Notes: generated by a model not told the origin, from the sequence alone. 64,000 nt of DNA from Aplidium turbinatum (GCA_918807975.1 OU964921.1:40140498-40204497), one strand, 5' to 3'. Numbered from the stretch's first letter, positions 24,918 through 35,979 are shown. Numbers and translations: made by a program.

Positions 24918-26796
24918 CCACACCCCCCACTCCCTGATTGTAAGCAATCAGAAATGGTTGTGTTACTGATTTTTCCTTATGTTTCACTCTTCGTTGAACT
25001 GTTTTGAGTTGATGCTACACCGCATTAAGTGCTTGCAATAGTGACAGCACAATTATCGTTCCATCTGGCACAAATTACAATGCCGTCTGATCAGTAATCA
25101 TATTCTCCTCTAGGCTTTTTCTGGAAGGTTTCCTTACTGGAGAGAGGACAGGAACCGGTCCTGTTCTCTCTAATTGTACCACATGCTCTGATGTTTTCAC
25201 TTTTCTCCAGCAAGATCAGGAAGTAGTTGATGGCTTGTGAAAAAATTGTCAAAGAGAATAATACGTTGGTCTTTGCCGGCAACACATGACAGCATTGTCT
25301 CAACTACGTGTGCTCCCAAAGGTTCAGCTTTTCTTTCATCTTTACCGCAGTAGATTTCGAAGTTGTAGGGATAACCATCGGAGCTACACAACATCCATAA
25401 CTTGTAATCAAACTTTACTGGCTTTCCTTTTATACATTGTTTTGCACTGTGTAGTCCTCGATAAGGAACCATCGATTTGTCAATGCTTAGTAACTGGTGA
25501 AATGAATGTAGCCTACCAAATTGTTGACAATTTGACCTTAGCAGATCTAACAGCGGCAGTACCTTGGCCAGTTTAAACTGAGCTAGATTATGATTGTCAG
25601 CCAGGTGCAAGTACGTTTTTATATAGCGAAAACGGTCTCTGCTCATGGTCTTAGAAAATAGCGCTGACGCCGTCAATTTCATTGAGAGTTTACGCAGTAC
25701 TTTACGCCGTGAAGTATTTAGGCAATTCGCGCTAACGCCGTCAATTTATTCCATTGACGCGTACAACACTGATAGTATGCCAATAAGTTTTCTCATATCA
25801 ACCTCATTAACTTTGAAGTTTATCCTATTTTTGTCTCTCCTTGTATATAAGCTTGTTTGCTCTACGAGTAAAGAGAACATGTCATCAGTAAAAAACAGAG
25901 AAAATTTCTCAAACATGCTTTTCCCTCCATGAGCTTGAACCTTATCGAATGGCTGCAGTTCTTTTGGGTCACTCAGTGATGCTTTGTCTTTTTTTCGCCA
26001 TCTGCAAGCTCTTTCCGTTCCTTCGATAGAAGTCATAGAAGTGTTTTCTGCGATCAGGCTGTGAACATATCAAGCTGTGACAGCATCAAGCTGTGAAAAT
26101 GTTCTCTTGATAAATAGCCTATAGTGAGAACTTTTTTGAGATAAACTCCATTATTTGTGTACCACATGTTGCCAACGTTCCCATTTTGGGAACAACGTAT
26201 AAATTTAATTATGAGAAAAAAAACGTTAAATATAACGAAACAAATGGTAGGGGAAACAAGTTATTAGTATTAATCTCACATAAAAAACGCAAATATTTAA
26301 AAAAAAAATTTGATTTGTGTTTTCGAGAAGCACATTTTTTCGAAAGCTGAAAAATATGATTTTTGACTAAATCCATCGCTTTCATAAAGGAACAATTTTG
26401 CAAATAATAATTTCTCAACAAATGCATCTGAAACAATAATCATTCAACAACAATATCCAAAACAGAAAATTTTTATATGAAGTCTGTGTTAAGCTGTGCG
26501 CGACTTCAACCCCATGTTCCCATTTTGGGAACGTTGGCGTGTAAAGGGTTAATCAAATGTTTATGCAATATGGTTTTGTAAAACCCGATCTGGATCCTTT
26601 GAAAAGTCCTTTGTTTCTGATTAAATTTGTTGTTAATGAATGGTTTTCAATGACGTTACCAACTTTGCAGACTTTCTCAAAGAAGATCTTCTTACGTTTT
26701 TCACGTAACTCTAGATACCGTGCCATTGTGACGCACTGGATTGGCACGACACAATGCTTCATCAACATACGGACTTCAGTAATAAAGCTGATCTAG

Positions 26797-27834
26797 CTAC
26801 TGTAGACCTAGTTTATGAAGGCTTAAATTGGATTTAAACCATGTTAGTTACCGCAATTACATGGCGTTGATGTGAGCATTTCAAGCACCAACATTTAACG
26901 TAGCCTACAGAAAGGTTTCTAAATCAAGTTTAGTCTAAATTAAAACTTAAGTGTTTAACTAACGATCTTTATCTATCGCTCATTTCACAATTTTTTATAT
27001 TTTTATGGAGGCTTTGCTTAGTTAACATCGAAAAAGTAAACTTTAGGACGTTTTAAAAAAATAATTTGAACAAGTCGGAAATTTCTGCAGACAGTTAAAA
27101 AATAATAACATTTGGTTTGTGTAGGATTGTTGAACAATACGAGGAAGCTAAACATTTAACCACTTGGGACAGCTTCTATATTTTTGTGTTTTCCGCAGTT
27201 TTCTTCGACAGAATATGAATAACAGAGCAGAAGACTTGCCAGTAAGGATGGGACACGTTGTGCAGGTCTAAATGCCATGGAAGTTATTAAACCACGACTA
27301 GCTTTGGATGTGTGTGCAAATTAGATAAAAAAACACTTAATATTTGGTTTCTTAAATCGACGTAGGAGCATGAAAAAATTGACAAGAACTCTGACAATAT
27401 AATTGGCAGTCGATCTTCACTATCGGAAACAAATTTTCTTGAAAATTATTTATTTCCGTAGCCTATGTTCCGGAATTCGGACAATCATAATACAGTAGTG
27501 TTCCAAAACAGTACGACATTTATGTTTAGTCAACGTTTCGAAAACTGTAGTGTCTTCGTTTTCAATGCTATAAAAATTTGTAGCAATAAAGAATGAAGAC
27601 AGTGCATTGTTCGAAACGTTTTCTTAACGTAAGTTTACTATCTACATTTTAGGCACTTGCTATTTTTGAGATTAGATTAACCAGGTGTTCCAACCATTTT
27701 GCTCCTAAGACCAACATTAGTTGATAGCAATTAGGTCAAATTAACTAGACCAGGCTATTTTTAAATTTCTTGTCTTCCATGCAGATCACTAAAATTATTT
27801 AGGTTGCTGATAAACTGTCACAATTTTTGAAAAC
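26797..27834. other. Upstream of tetraspanin B; no gene seen
   Basis: AT-rich; holds the inverted CGAAACGT pair at 27525-27615. Presumably includes the tetraspanin B promoter and 5' UTR. Confidence 0.5.
27525..27615. repeat. Inverted pair of CGAAACGT-type motifs (possible Penelope remnant)
   Basis: ACGTTTCGAAAACTGTAGTG at about 27532 is repeated inverted near 27585-27610 as GAAGACAGTGCATTGTTCGA followed by AACGT. An AATAAA lies between. Arrangement and words resemble the terminal repeats of the element at 16.4 kb, but the first hammerhead box is not intact. Confidence 0.35.
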
Positions 27835-30800
27835 ATGAATTACGGAATGGGAACCGGGCTACGGATGGGAATTATTTTCTTCAGTTTTCTTATCTTTGTA
27901 AGTTTTTATATATAGCCTAAATTGAAAACATCGATTTCAGTGTGGGTAGGTTTCTATATTCGACATTTCAAGTTCAACCGAACTAACTAAACGTAAAAAA
28001 ATCGAAATGTAAACTAAAGTTTCAGGAATTCCTTCAAATCTCATCGACCACCAACCGCGCCAGGAGAATTTAAATTTATAAAATCTCAATTTAGTTTTCT
28101 TTAAAGGAATTGCAGCTTAGACTAACCATGGACTAACATAGCCTACCATGCCAAAAGTCTCTCTAGAATGAACGACCATAACCATAACAAACCATATATT
28201 TCTAACTTGATGCATGAAGCTAATACCATTTTAAAATTGAGCTTTCCTCATAACTCCAACCTGGTATACGTGCTTTGTTACAGTTGGGAGGGGCAGGCGT
28301 GCTTGGGGCGTCCGTTTGGACGTTAATTACTATTGGAGCGTTTCAAAACATCATTGGAGAATACGCTGGTATTTTTGTCTCGGTATATCTAATGATCATC
28401 GTAGGTACTGTAATGTTTCTGATCGCTTTCTTTGGGTGTGCTGGAGCGATGTTTGAGAACAGGAAGATGCTTTTTGTGGTAAGTTTGAATTTTTTATTTT
28501 ACTCTAATACTCCATTGATTCTCAACCGTTACACCAATACACGTTTGCTTCTTTTTGTTGTTCTTATTGGCACCAAGCAAGTTAGACGACTGTTTTTAAA
28601 TGCATGACAAATATTTTGCAGTACTGTGGACTTTTAATCGTATTCTTTCTAATTGAAGTGGTTGGTTCGGTTTTGGCTTTCGTTTATTATCCGCTTGCTC
28701 GTGATGCTGCTCATACTAGCATGCGTCAATATGACAACGATTCCCAAATTCAAGACGGCTGGGATACAATACAAGGAGTGGTATGTAGATTATTTATCAA
28801 ACGATGACGTTTGGACTATTTTTATGATATGAAAAGGAAGTGGTAGCATGCATCAGTGGCATGCAACCTGTGGCTTGTGAAAAAGTGGTACCCGGTCATT
28901 TGGTCGACAGGACGTTTGGTCGACAAGACATTTGTTCGACAGGACATTTGGTCGACAGGACGTTAGGTCCGCCCCGTTAGCTCAGTGGTTACGCGCCGGG
29001 CTCAAGATCACGCGGCGCTGGTTCGACTCTCGGGGTGTGCGTTTGAGCAACGCATTTCAAGACTGCTCTCCATTCAGCGGCACCTAATGAATGGAATAAT
29101 TTCTCGGCAACAAGACTTCAACAATCGGAAAACTTCACTTTGTCAATCTCGGTAACCGGCCCTGCGTCAAGAGCCTCTACAAGTATGCGAACAAGTACCA
29201 GGAATAACCTATCAAGGCTTTGTCAGTCCGAGGATAAAGATTCAAAACCAACCAAACCAACCAGGTCTACAGAACGATTTATTTTAGGGTTAGGGTTAGT
29301 TAACTAACCTTAACCCTAACCTAACCCTAACTCTAACCCTAACCCTAAAATGAATCGTTCTGTCGACCTAACGTCCTGTCGACCAAACGACCGTACACAG
29401 AAAAAGTTGAGATGTTAAACAGATCCTGTCCATGGAAGGAACTGTCCTGCCGAGTATTTTTCTTTTAAAGAAACACAATCTCATTCATTCCGGGTAAACT
29501 AGTGCATTGTGCAACATCTTGGCATTCTAAATACTATTTTTAATATTACAATACCCAGTGGCGTAGCTAGGGAATGTGCCGGAATGTGCCGCCCGGGGCA
29601 GATTCAGATTTTGCCGCCCCTTCAAGAAATAGCATGTGAAAATGAAATGCGTTTTTTTATCAGATTATAATCAAAATCAAAAATTGTAGTCTAAACGTGC
29701 CGCCCCCAGACATCCGCCCGGGCGGTCCGCCCCCCCCCCTAGCTACGCCACTGACAATACCCCTAGGTTTGAAAAGCAAAACGATGTTAGCAACGACGTT
29801 TCTTGGAGCAAAACCAAAAATACATTCTTCACTAACAAACTTACTTCGAAACGTAATCAAGTCGAAACAGTTTGTATCTTGTTTTTGAAACAGTTTTATT
29901 TTGAATACTTTTGGTTGAATTTAACTCGTCAGTTTTTAAAACACAATAAGCAAAGCCGATGAACCTTGAAATTTATGGCAGTTTCTGATATGGCCTAGTG
30001 TTGCCATCAAAACAAATTGAAGTTGGTTGGATGTTGGTATTGTAGTGTTTTTTCACACACACCTAAGAGCGAGCAATAAAAATACAAAAAACTTTGAAAG
30101 CCTTATTCAAGTTCAAAGGCTCAAAGACGAGAAAGTTTAGCATCTTGACTTTACGTCTTGCTCTACTCAAGTTGATAGCGAACAAAGGTCCTCTCTATTT
30201 TGGTGCAAAAGCAAACGGAAAAAACGCGAAAGTCTTACATGTTAAATACCTTTTTTTAGTAAACAGTTAACCTCCTGAACTATGGAAAACCAATCTTATT
30301 TTTGAACGGCTACACTGAAAAGCTTTTCTTTCGAAAAATATACTTTCAATCCACTATAACAGTGGTTCCCAACTTTCTCAGTCTTACAGCACCTTTTTCT
30401 AGACCTCTGCTGTGTTTGTCATATATTGTTTGTTTTCGTTGTGATGATCAGAAATAAAAACAAACTGAACTGAACTGACCGCCACAAGTTTCAGAGGTCG
30501 TTCCTCATACTATCGCATCATCTCTTTTCTGGGCGTCCACGTAGACCATGCTCTTCCACATCTAGGGATTGAACCTTATTAGGCCAAAAGCCCTCTTCCA
30601 TTTGTTGTATGAGGCCGTACCAACAGAGCCTTCTCAACGGAAGGACTTCTTCTACTTGGTAGATGGCAAGCCTTCTTCTCAATTATTTACTTGATACTTT
30701 ATCTGCCATTCGCTTAGTCACTATAGCATAACAAAGCCACAACAATAGATGGGTTCCACACTAAGAATTTGTGATCACGAAAAGTCATGCAAGTTATGAC

Positions 30801-32504
30801 AAAAAATTGCCTTTAATGGTGTCAGAAAAAACAGTTATGCATAAAATTGTTATCAGCAACAATTATCCTAGTTATTCATCTGAAAACAGATAAAAAATGA
30901 ATATGAGTGATAGATCGTGGCACCCCAGCATTGTAAATGGCACCCCGGTTGGGAACCACTGCACTAAACATTTAAACCGCTGTCGATTAGTTTTTGTAAG
31001 CAGATACATGTTTTAGTTCTCCAGTTCACATCGCGTTTGTTTACACTTCTCAATTGGGAAATATAAAAATCTACCGTATATTTTTGCAATTCTTTGTTCA
31101 ACACCCCTAAATGCTTTCGTTCCGTACGGCTATGGTGAACAATTGTTGGATTTAATACGTAGGTAGAACTAATACTAGACCATCGTGTCTATGAGCGGTT
31201 ACGCTGAAACTTTTCAGACTTGAGGGCAACTCATTTTTTTGACTTACAGCATTGAATTTTCTACTGTCAATCCACTAATAATTAAAACAACTGCAGTTTA
31301 GTTTGTATAAGTGGAAGCATATTTTTGTTTTCCAGTTCACACAACTTCTGTTCACACTTTCCAACATTTTTTCAGCTGGAATGTTGCGGAGTAAACTCTT
31401 ATGCTGATTGGAAGCAACGTGATAGCTACCCGGAGCTCCCGTATTCTTGTTGCATTGATAAAGTGGATACTTGCAATGAAGATTCCAACACAAGATTTGT
31501 TTTGGGATGCGATAGTTTCGTTGAAAGATTTTTCGTCATTATTGCCAGCCTTGGTTTTAGCTTGCTGCCTATTCAAGTACGTTATTTTGAAAAATTATGC
31601 AAATTGCATCATTAGATTTTTTAGATGATTATAAAATAATAATCGAGGATGAGTTTGAACATATTAGGCTATTTAGTAATTTTTTATACCACATTTCAAA
31701 TCTTCAAAGTCTTTTCCGTTTTGCTTTTGAAAATTCCCTTTTAGTCATTGTTTTGCTTAACAAACTAGACGAATTGTAATTTGTTTTTCCAATTCTCTCT
31801 TGGTCATCTAAACCAAGGTGTCTCAAATCACAATTTACCTTTTTGAAATTGTTTCTGTTATGAAACATAAAATGAGTAATTATTGGACGGTAATATTCCA
31901 ATAGTGAATAGATCTTCTTGCGGTGCTGCGTCAGTCGTTCGAAGTTCTTATATGCGGAAATAAAACAACAAAATACGGGCAAAGCAGCTTGTTTTCTAAA
32001 CATACTTTAGAACAAAATTGTACGAAAATGTAATGTAAAAGAAATTTTTAAGTGTCTCGAAACGTATCTCTGAAGCATTTTGACAGTTTTGCTTGCATCG
32101 TCACAAACAATTGCTTTTTCGTCAAACTTTTCCAGAGGTACGTTACCAAATGCCTTCCCTCAGATTCATATTGGCTGCAAGTAAATAAATATTCCAGGAT
32201 GCGGCCGATTTTTAGACAAAATCAATAATTGAAAATTACTCAAAGATACAAGCTTTTAGTGGAAAATAAAGATACAAAATGGATGATTTCACTATTTCAA
32301 ACACTGGCTGCGATTATTCACGTGTGCAAATATAACAGTGTGGTCTAGAATTGAACAGTATGAGGAGCTACGTTATCAGCTCACAACGACCATGATAGGC
32401 CTATCGACTTGATTCTTGTTTCCATGGTCTCATTCGTGTCTTTCTTGCAGCTTATCACGGTCGTACTAAGTGGATTCGCCATCAGAAGATTGAGCGGACG
32501 ATAA
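27835..32504 (+). CDS. Tetraspanin B (five exons, 223 aa)
   Basis: Second four-pass tetraspanin, about 7.4 kb downstream of the first and in the same direction. Exons 27835-27897, 28284-28478, 28622-28780, 31376-31576 and 32451-32504 give 21+65+53+67+17 codons and a TAA stop; all junctions are phase 0 with GTAAGT-like donors and pyrimidine-rich acceptors. Exons 1 and 2 have the same lengths as in tetraspanin A, so these are tandem paralogues. The large loop has CCG at 142-144, CC at 164-165, Cys172 and Gly-Cys at 183-184 (six cysteines), and a sequon at Asn125. Differences from A: no cysteine in the short N-terminal tail (MNYGMGTGLRMGIIFFSFLI), one cysteine instead of two after TM2 (GCAGA), and a short basic C-terminal tail (AIRRLSGR). 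Intron 3 (2.6 kb) is full of repeats. Confidence 0.94.
28895..29400. repeat. Foldback element with telomere-like TTAGGG repeats
   Basis: Left arm 28898-28974 repeats GGTCGACAGGACGTT(T/A)GGTC; the right arm 29340-29395 is its inverse, and the centre (29288-29350) is a palindrome of TTAGGG units joined at TTAGTTAACTAA. The SINE at 28975-29265 splits the left half. It lies in tetraspanin B intron 3, so the TTAGGG units are interstitial and not a chromosome end. Confidence 0.75.
28975..29265 (+). mobile_element. SINE family 1, best copy, inside the TTAGGG foldback
   Basis: Plus-oriented and nearly complete. Head CCCGTTAGCTCAGTGGTTAC (A box) ... GGTTCGACTCTCGGGG (B box), body with CAACGCATTTCAAGACTGCT and CTGCGTCAAGAGCCTCTACA, then GAGGATAAAGATTCA and an (AACC)n tail. 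The head is tRNA-like, but the body shows it is a SINE and not a tRNA gene. It lies in intron 3 of tetraspanin B. Confidence 0.85.
29548..29761. mobile_element. hAT MITE in tetraspanin B intron 3
   Basis: 198 bp (29556-29753) with ends CAGTGGCGTAGCTAG and CTAGCTACGCCACTG and perfect 8-bp duplications ACAATACC (29548-29555, 29754-29761). No coding content; the interior has GCCGCCCC and poly-C runs. Confidence 0.88.
30352..30969. mobile_element. hAT MITE in tetraspanin B intron 3
   Basis: Ends CAGTGGTTCCCAACTT (30360) and GGTTGGGAACCACTG (to 30961); flanking 8-mers CACTATAA and CACTAAAC match only in part, so the insertion is old. The interior around 30480-30700 is unlike the ends and may be a further insertion. 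Confidence 0.75.
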
Positions 32505-32761
32505 AGAAATAATTCCGTAATTTTTTTCCCGTACATAATAACACCAACTCAAAGGATAGCGGAACGGCAAACAACTTTAATTTGCATTATTTGAGCAACT
32601 TAGTATGCACATGTTACTTTGTTTTTTTGTCCGCTATTGCAACTCTTCCACTGTTGTACTCTAGTTAAATAGGTTTCCGTTTATAAAATTCTCAAGTATT
32701 TTTAGAATCTGAATATCGTTTTAGGGGGGGGGGGGCATGGTCATGTTTTTAATAGTAGGCC

Positions 32762-32996
32762 TAAGCATATGAAGCAGAGTAACGTCACCAAATTTAGCAT
32801 AATTGCGTTTATTTTAGCATTTACAGAAAACAAAAACTACATTACCAACAAATCTTCATGAAAATTTTTGACATCCCAGCAGGATGTCCTCTTCAGGAAG
32901 TACAATTATACAGTGGCTTCAATGTAATTAGTATTTTATGTAAGTGAAACGTAAATATGTCAAATTCGATTACGTTACTCGGCTTCATATGCTTAT
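32762..32996 (-). repeat. Foldback element with decayed hammerhead core
   Basis: The ends (TAAGCATATGAAGCAGAGTA at 32762-32781 and its near-perfect inverted copy at 32976-32995) pair over about 24 bases. Inside, on the minus strand, CTGAAGA (32896-32890) is followed by a stem-loop II with GACATCC/GGGATGTC arms and then AAAAA where GAAA is expected. A single CpG decay (TCGAAA to TCAAAA) would explain the loss. Likely a Penelope terminal-repeat remnant. Confidence 0.55.
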
Positions 32997-33364
32997 GGTA
33001 CAACAAGACAGACTTTCTACAGACGTCTTATCATTTTCAATAGCAATATATTACTGTAGGCCTGGGGTGGGCAACCTTTAAACAGTCTTAGGCCGTAAAA
33101 TGTCGTCAAGGATTCGAAAGGCCGAAGGCTATTAATTTGTTATAAATAAATTTATTGTAGAAAATGTTATCCTTTGACTGAAAAATCATCTTTAGAAATC
33201 ATTATTCTGGAAGTTTTTCGTATACTTGTGTAGCCTACTATTGTACAGTTTATTTGTAAATCGTTCCCTCATGAGCCTAACTGTTATGATTTTAAACGTT
33301 CTGATGAGGGCATTTAGCGGTGCATTTTTGCCATGTTCGCATCTTTTGATTTCGTTACACTTCA

Positions 33365-33885
33365 CTCTACGCCAGTGATTTTTAAACATTTTTGGACTAC
33401 GGTATACGGTACATCAACGTATTTTGGAATCTACTCCCGCACATTCATTGACTTACTCCGTCAATCTTTTTTTTCGAAAACGCTGTTTTTACCAACCTTG
33501 TGATCGAAACTGCTACGTTGAAGATACTATAGCCTACAATTTATTAAATTTAGCTTCATTTTAATGAACACTTTTAACCATCAAAATCATTTACTTTTAT
33601 CTTAATGTAAAAGGTGTGCCTAGTTTTTCCGGCAAATAGTCTTAATTTGTGGCTTGACAACAGGTGGGAATCATTTGATGATCAAGCGATTGACGTAGTT
33701 AATTTCGGTTTTTATGTAACACGAAAGCACATGCTCCCTTCAAAACTAATTTGGCATCTCGCAACTTTGCGATACAGCTGCAACATTCAAATCACCATAC
33801 TTTTGCGACACACTTGCGACCCTCCGACGGCACACCAATAGTCTATGCTGCTGTCGCACCCAGTTTGGGAAACCCTGTTCTTCGC
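33365..33885. mobile_element. hAT-like MITE
   Basis: About 505 bp (33373-33877) from CAGTGATTTTTAAACATTTT to TTTGGGAAACCCTG, with flanking 8-mers CTCTACGC and TTCTTCGC (six of eight alike). The inner part contains a short open frame (33614-33841) that I do not recognise. Confidence 0.5.
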
Positions 33886-33933
33886 CGCCGTAGGCTCTTG
33901 CAAGCAGAGTTGTAGGCATATATATAAACCATC

Positions 33934-33982
33934 ACTGCAGACAGTGCACACCGTTTCGGCCTTCCGGCCTCCTCAGTGCAGT
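33934..33982 (-). ncRNA. Type I hammerhead ribozyme, complete core
   Basis: Self-cleaving RNA motif on the minus strand. Helix I pairs ACTGCA (33982-33977) with TGCAGT (33939-33934), six of six. CTGAGGA (33976-33970) is followed by a perfect GGCC-GGAA-GGCC stem II with a GNRA loop (33969-33958), GAAA (33957-33954), a 4-bp stem III with loop GTGC (33953-33942, one G-U) and the TC cleavage step (33941-33940). Every invariant base is present. Unlike the Penelope hammerheads in this window, stem III is long enough to work as a monomer. It lies about 60 bases right of a hAT MITE and about 430 bases left of a large hAT element. The carrier element is not identified. Confidence 0.88.
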
Positions 33983-34376
33983 AGGTAGGTACACTGGGTG
34001 TGGCCACGGAGATATATCCCTCCGTGTGACGTTTTCCCATTTGTGGGAAAACGAAAACAATTTTCAGAGTTGAAGCGAATATCAATGGAATGCCATGACA
34101 TTATTTACTAAATTTCATATGCATGTGAAAAAAAAGCTTGTAAAAATTTCTCCATATAAAATTTTGTCGAGCCATTAAACGACAGTGATTAATTGAATCA
34201 TAAACATGGTTCAAGGGATGGTTCATTGTCTATTGTTTAAGAAAATCAACTCTTTACCAAAATGGTGATTAATTGCTGTACGATAAAAAACAGTGACTAA
34301 ATCTTATCAAGGATTAAAGGTAAAATAATTGATTTTTAGAAAGGCGAAATAAACGTTTACAATCCCAGAGGCCTTC

Positions 34377-35616
34377 ATAATATCCAGTGACGTTCGGTGG
34401 CTTATTAAACCGTTGGGAAAGCAACTTGGAAATATTCTGCAGCAAGGTAGTAGGTACGAAGGGCGTAACCGTCGGGCGAAGCACGAAGGCGTGTTGCCTA
34501 AGGCAACACTTCCAGCGGGGGGTCTGGGGGGCCTCCCCCAGAAATTTTTGAAAAACACTTCCAATTTGGTGCGCTCTGAGAGCATTTCCGAAACAAATAA
34601 AAAATAAAAATCTGTCAAATTGTGCTTCGCCTATGTCGTGATCATACATCCATTTAATGTTTAGAAGTCATGAACAATCTTAATTTTAACGTTGCAGGAC
34701 CAAAATCCAGTGTTAGACATGGAATAATAGTTGTCTAAATATTTAATTCGTCATGAATGTTCATTTTCAGATATTCAGTTAGACCTACACTACAAAAACT
34801 AACACTTAGGCCTAAACATTACAACCGCAAGCAATTTGTACAAAAAGCTGGATAAGTTTGCCTCCTGCGTATAGAAGCTTAACGAACTAAATATTGCATC
34901 CGCACCTGAACGTTCATTGGCGAAGTAACGTTATATCAACGCTGTAAAAAGGGCAAAGGCATGACTATGAAAGCTAGTAGGCTAAAGTACATGGCGAGGA
35001 GACATCAAAAAACAGCAACAATCTTTTAGCCTTTATGATGCTTGTGCTGTGTACCGTGACGAGAGACCATTCTGTGCGTATGACCGGTTAGTCTAGCGAT
35101 TGAACGCATTGACGTCACTGGGAAAGCAACTCTAACCATAACACATCTGATTGGCTAAGCAGCTGGTGACGTTTTGCAAAACAAGTGAGGTGAGTGAAAA
35201 AAACGCCTTCGTTTTATCCAATCCTCACTTCATCATCATCATCACGATGGATTATGCTGATGATGATGATGATGAAGTGAGGTTTGGATAAAACGAAGCC
35301 GTTTTTTGACGTTTTTGGACGTGAGGAAAGCAACTTTGCAAGTTGATTTCCCTGAAGCCTCAGTGGTTGTTTCTGACAGGAGCGTTTGCGTTAATTGTCA
35401 TTTATAGGCAAGACATGCGGTTTGGTGAGGACTTAGACTACTCACAAGCGTTACGAGTAATTCTAGTCACGAACACAGTAATTTTCAAGTTAAAATAGAC
35501 ATGATAAAAATAATAAGAAGTTAAACCTAGAAGTCAGTCATTATATTTTGCATAGTTTTCGCTCAGGTAAGCACTGCTTTCCTTGCTTTCCCTCACCGAT
35601 CGTCACTGATAATATC
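34377..35616. mobile_element. Non-autonomous hAT element
   Basis: 1224 bp (34385-35608), ends CAGTGACGTTCGGTG and CACCGATCGTCACTG, perfect 8-bp duplications ATAATATC at 34377-34384 and 35609-35616. The related locus near 44.9 kb has the empty site. No transposase is visible. Contains a large (TCA)n hairpin at about 35186-35312. Confidence 0.85.
35186..35312. repeat. Large hairpin around TCA/TGA repeats
   Basis: AACGCCTTCGTTTTATCCAA at 35200 and its imperfect inverse near 35290 enclose (TCA)n and (TGA)n tracts. It lies within the hAT element 34385-35608. Confidence 0.7.
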
Positions 35617-35979
35617 AGCTTATGGTTATTTGGAGATTTAAAACTGGAAGAGTATCAATCTAAAGTTGCAAGTTCTTAAGATTAATTTATCTATCCATAA
35701 ATTTTTAGCCAGTTTTCATTTTCTTTGAAATGAGCATTGGAATCAGTTCTTGCAATCACGCTAGTTAGGCTACAACAAATGGATACTGCAATTACAACTC
35801 TCAGAGCTCAATATAAGTTATATTATAACTCCCTTATCAACAAGAGAAAGAACACTAGCTTTATAGCAGTGGTTCTCAACGGGGGCGGTACCGCCCCCCT
35901 GGGGGCGTTTTGATGTTGCAGGGGGGCGGTACGATTACCTCGGCTTAAGGGGGGCGTTTTGATTATTAAAGGGCATTCT

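Larger units (their letters stand above)
24140..26036 (-). pseudogene. piggyBac transposase relic
   Basis: Pieces in order on the minus strand: N-terminal part at 26036-25746 (FEKFSLFFTDDMFSLLVEQT), core at 25682-25197 (MSRDRFRYIKTYLHLADN; LSIDKSMVPYRG with the first catalytic Asp; IILFDNFFTS with the second), a frame change into IRACGTIRENRTGSCPL near 25190-25120, then YNQGVGGVD with the third Asp near 24930. After the two inserts, an ID-containing segment recalling the family's KWWWPIFxxxID motif lies near 24365-24320. So the DDD triad is recognisable, but frame shifts, stops and insertions make it inactive. Confidence 0.85.
23669..26548 (-). mobile_element. piggyBac transposon, decayed, TTAA-flanked
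   Basis: A cut-and-paste DNA transposon. Both ends begin CCCTTTACA next to TTAA (23665-23668 and 26549-26552), the hallmark of piggyBac. Subterminal repeats containing GTTCCCATTTTGGGAAC recur near 23810, 26175 and 26517. The transposase relic reads leftwards. Two later insertions sit inside: a tRNA-headed SINE (about 24405-24718) and a 171-bp Penelope-type piece (24733-24903). The element interrupts an otherwise open frame of unknown identity (see 23433-26796). Confidence 0.9.
23433..26796 (+). pseudogene. Unidentified open frame split by the piggyBac insertion
   Basis: Left of the insertion the frame is open from about 23433 to 23668 (includes VGQKSLGSLKTCIDTCLGAE); right of it, it is open from 26553 to the stop at 26796 (includes PLKSPLFLIKFVVNEWFS). 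The two halves are in the same phase across the single TTAA, together about 160 codons. I do not recognise the protein, see no splice sites that define it, and cannot exclude chance or an older transposon. No flanking exons were found. Confidence 0.3.

Noticed and set aside
28980-29045. tRNA gene
   Set aside because: Good A and B boxes, but the following body and (AACC)n tail recur in at least five other places, so it is the head of a SINE.
29285-29350. Chromosome end
   Set aside because: The TTAGGG units are short, palindromic and lie in an intron between tetraspanin exons 3 and 4, so they are interstitial.
33843-34085. Protein-coding ORF over the hammerhead
   Set aside because: The frame only overlaps the structured repeat; no domain or homologous pattern is seen.
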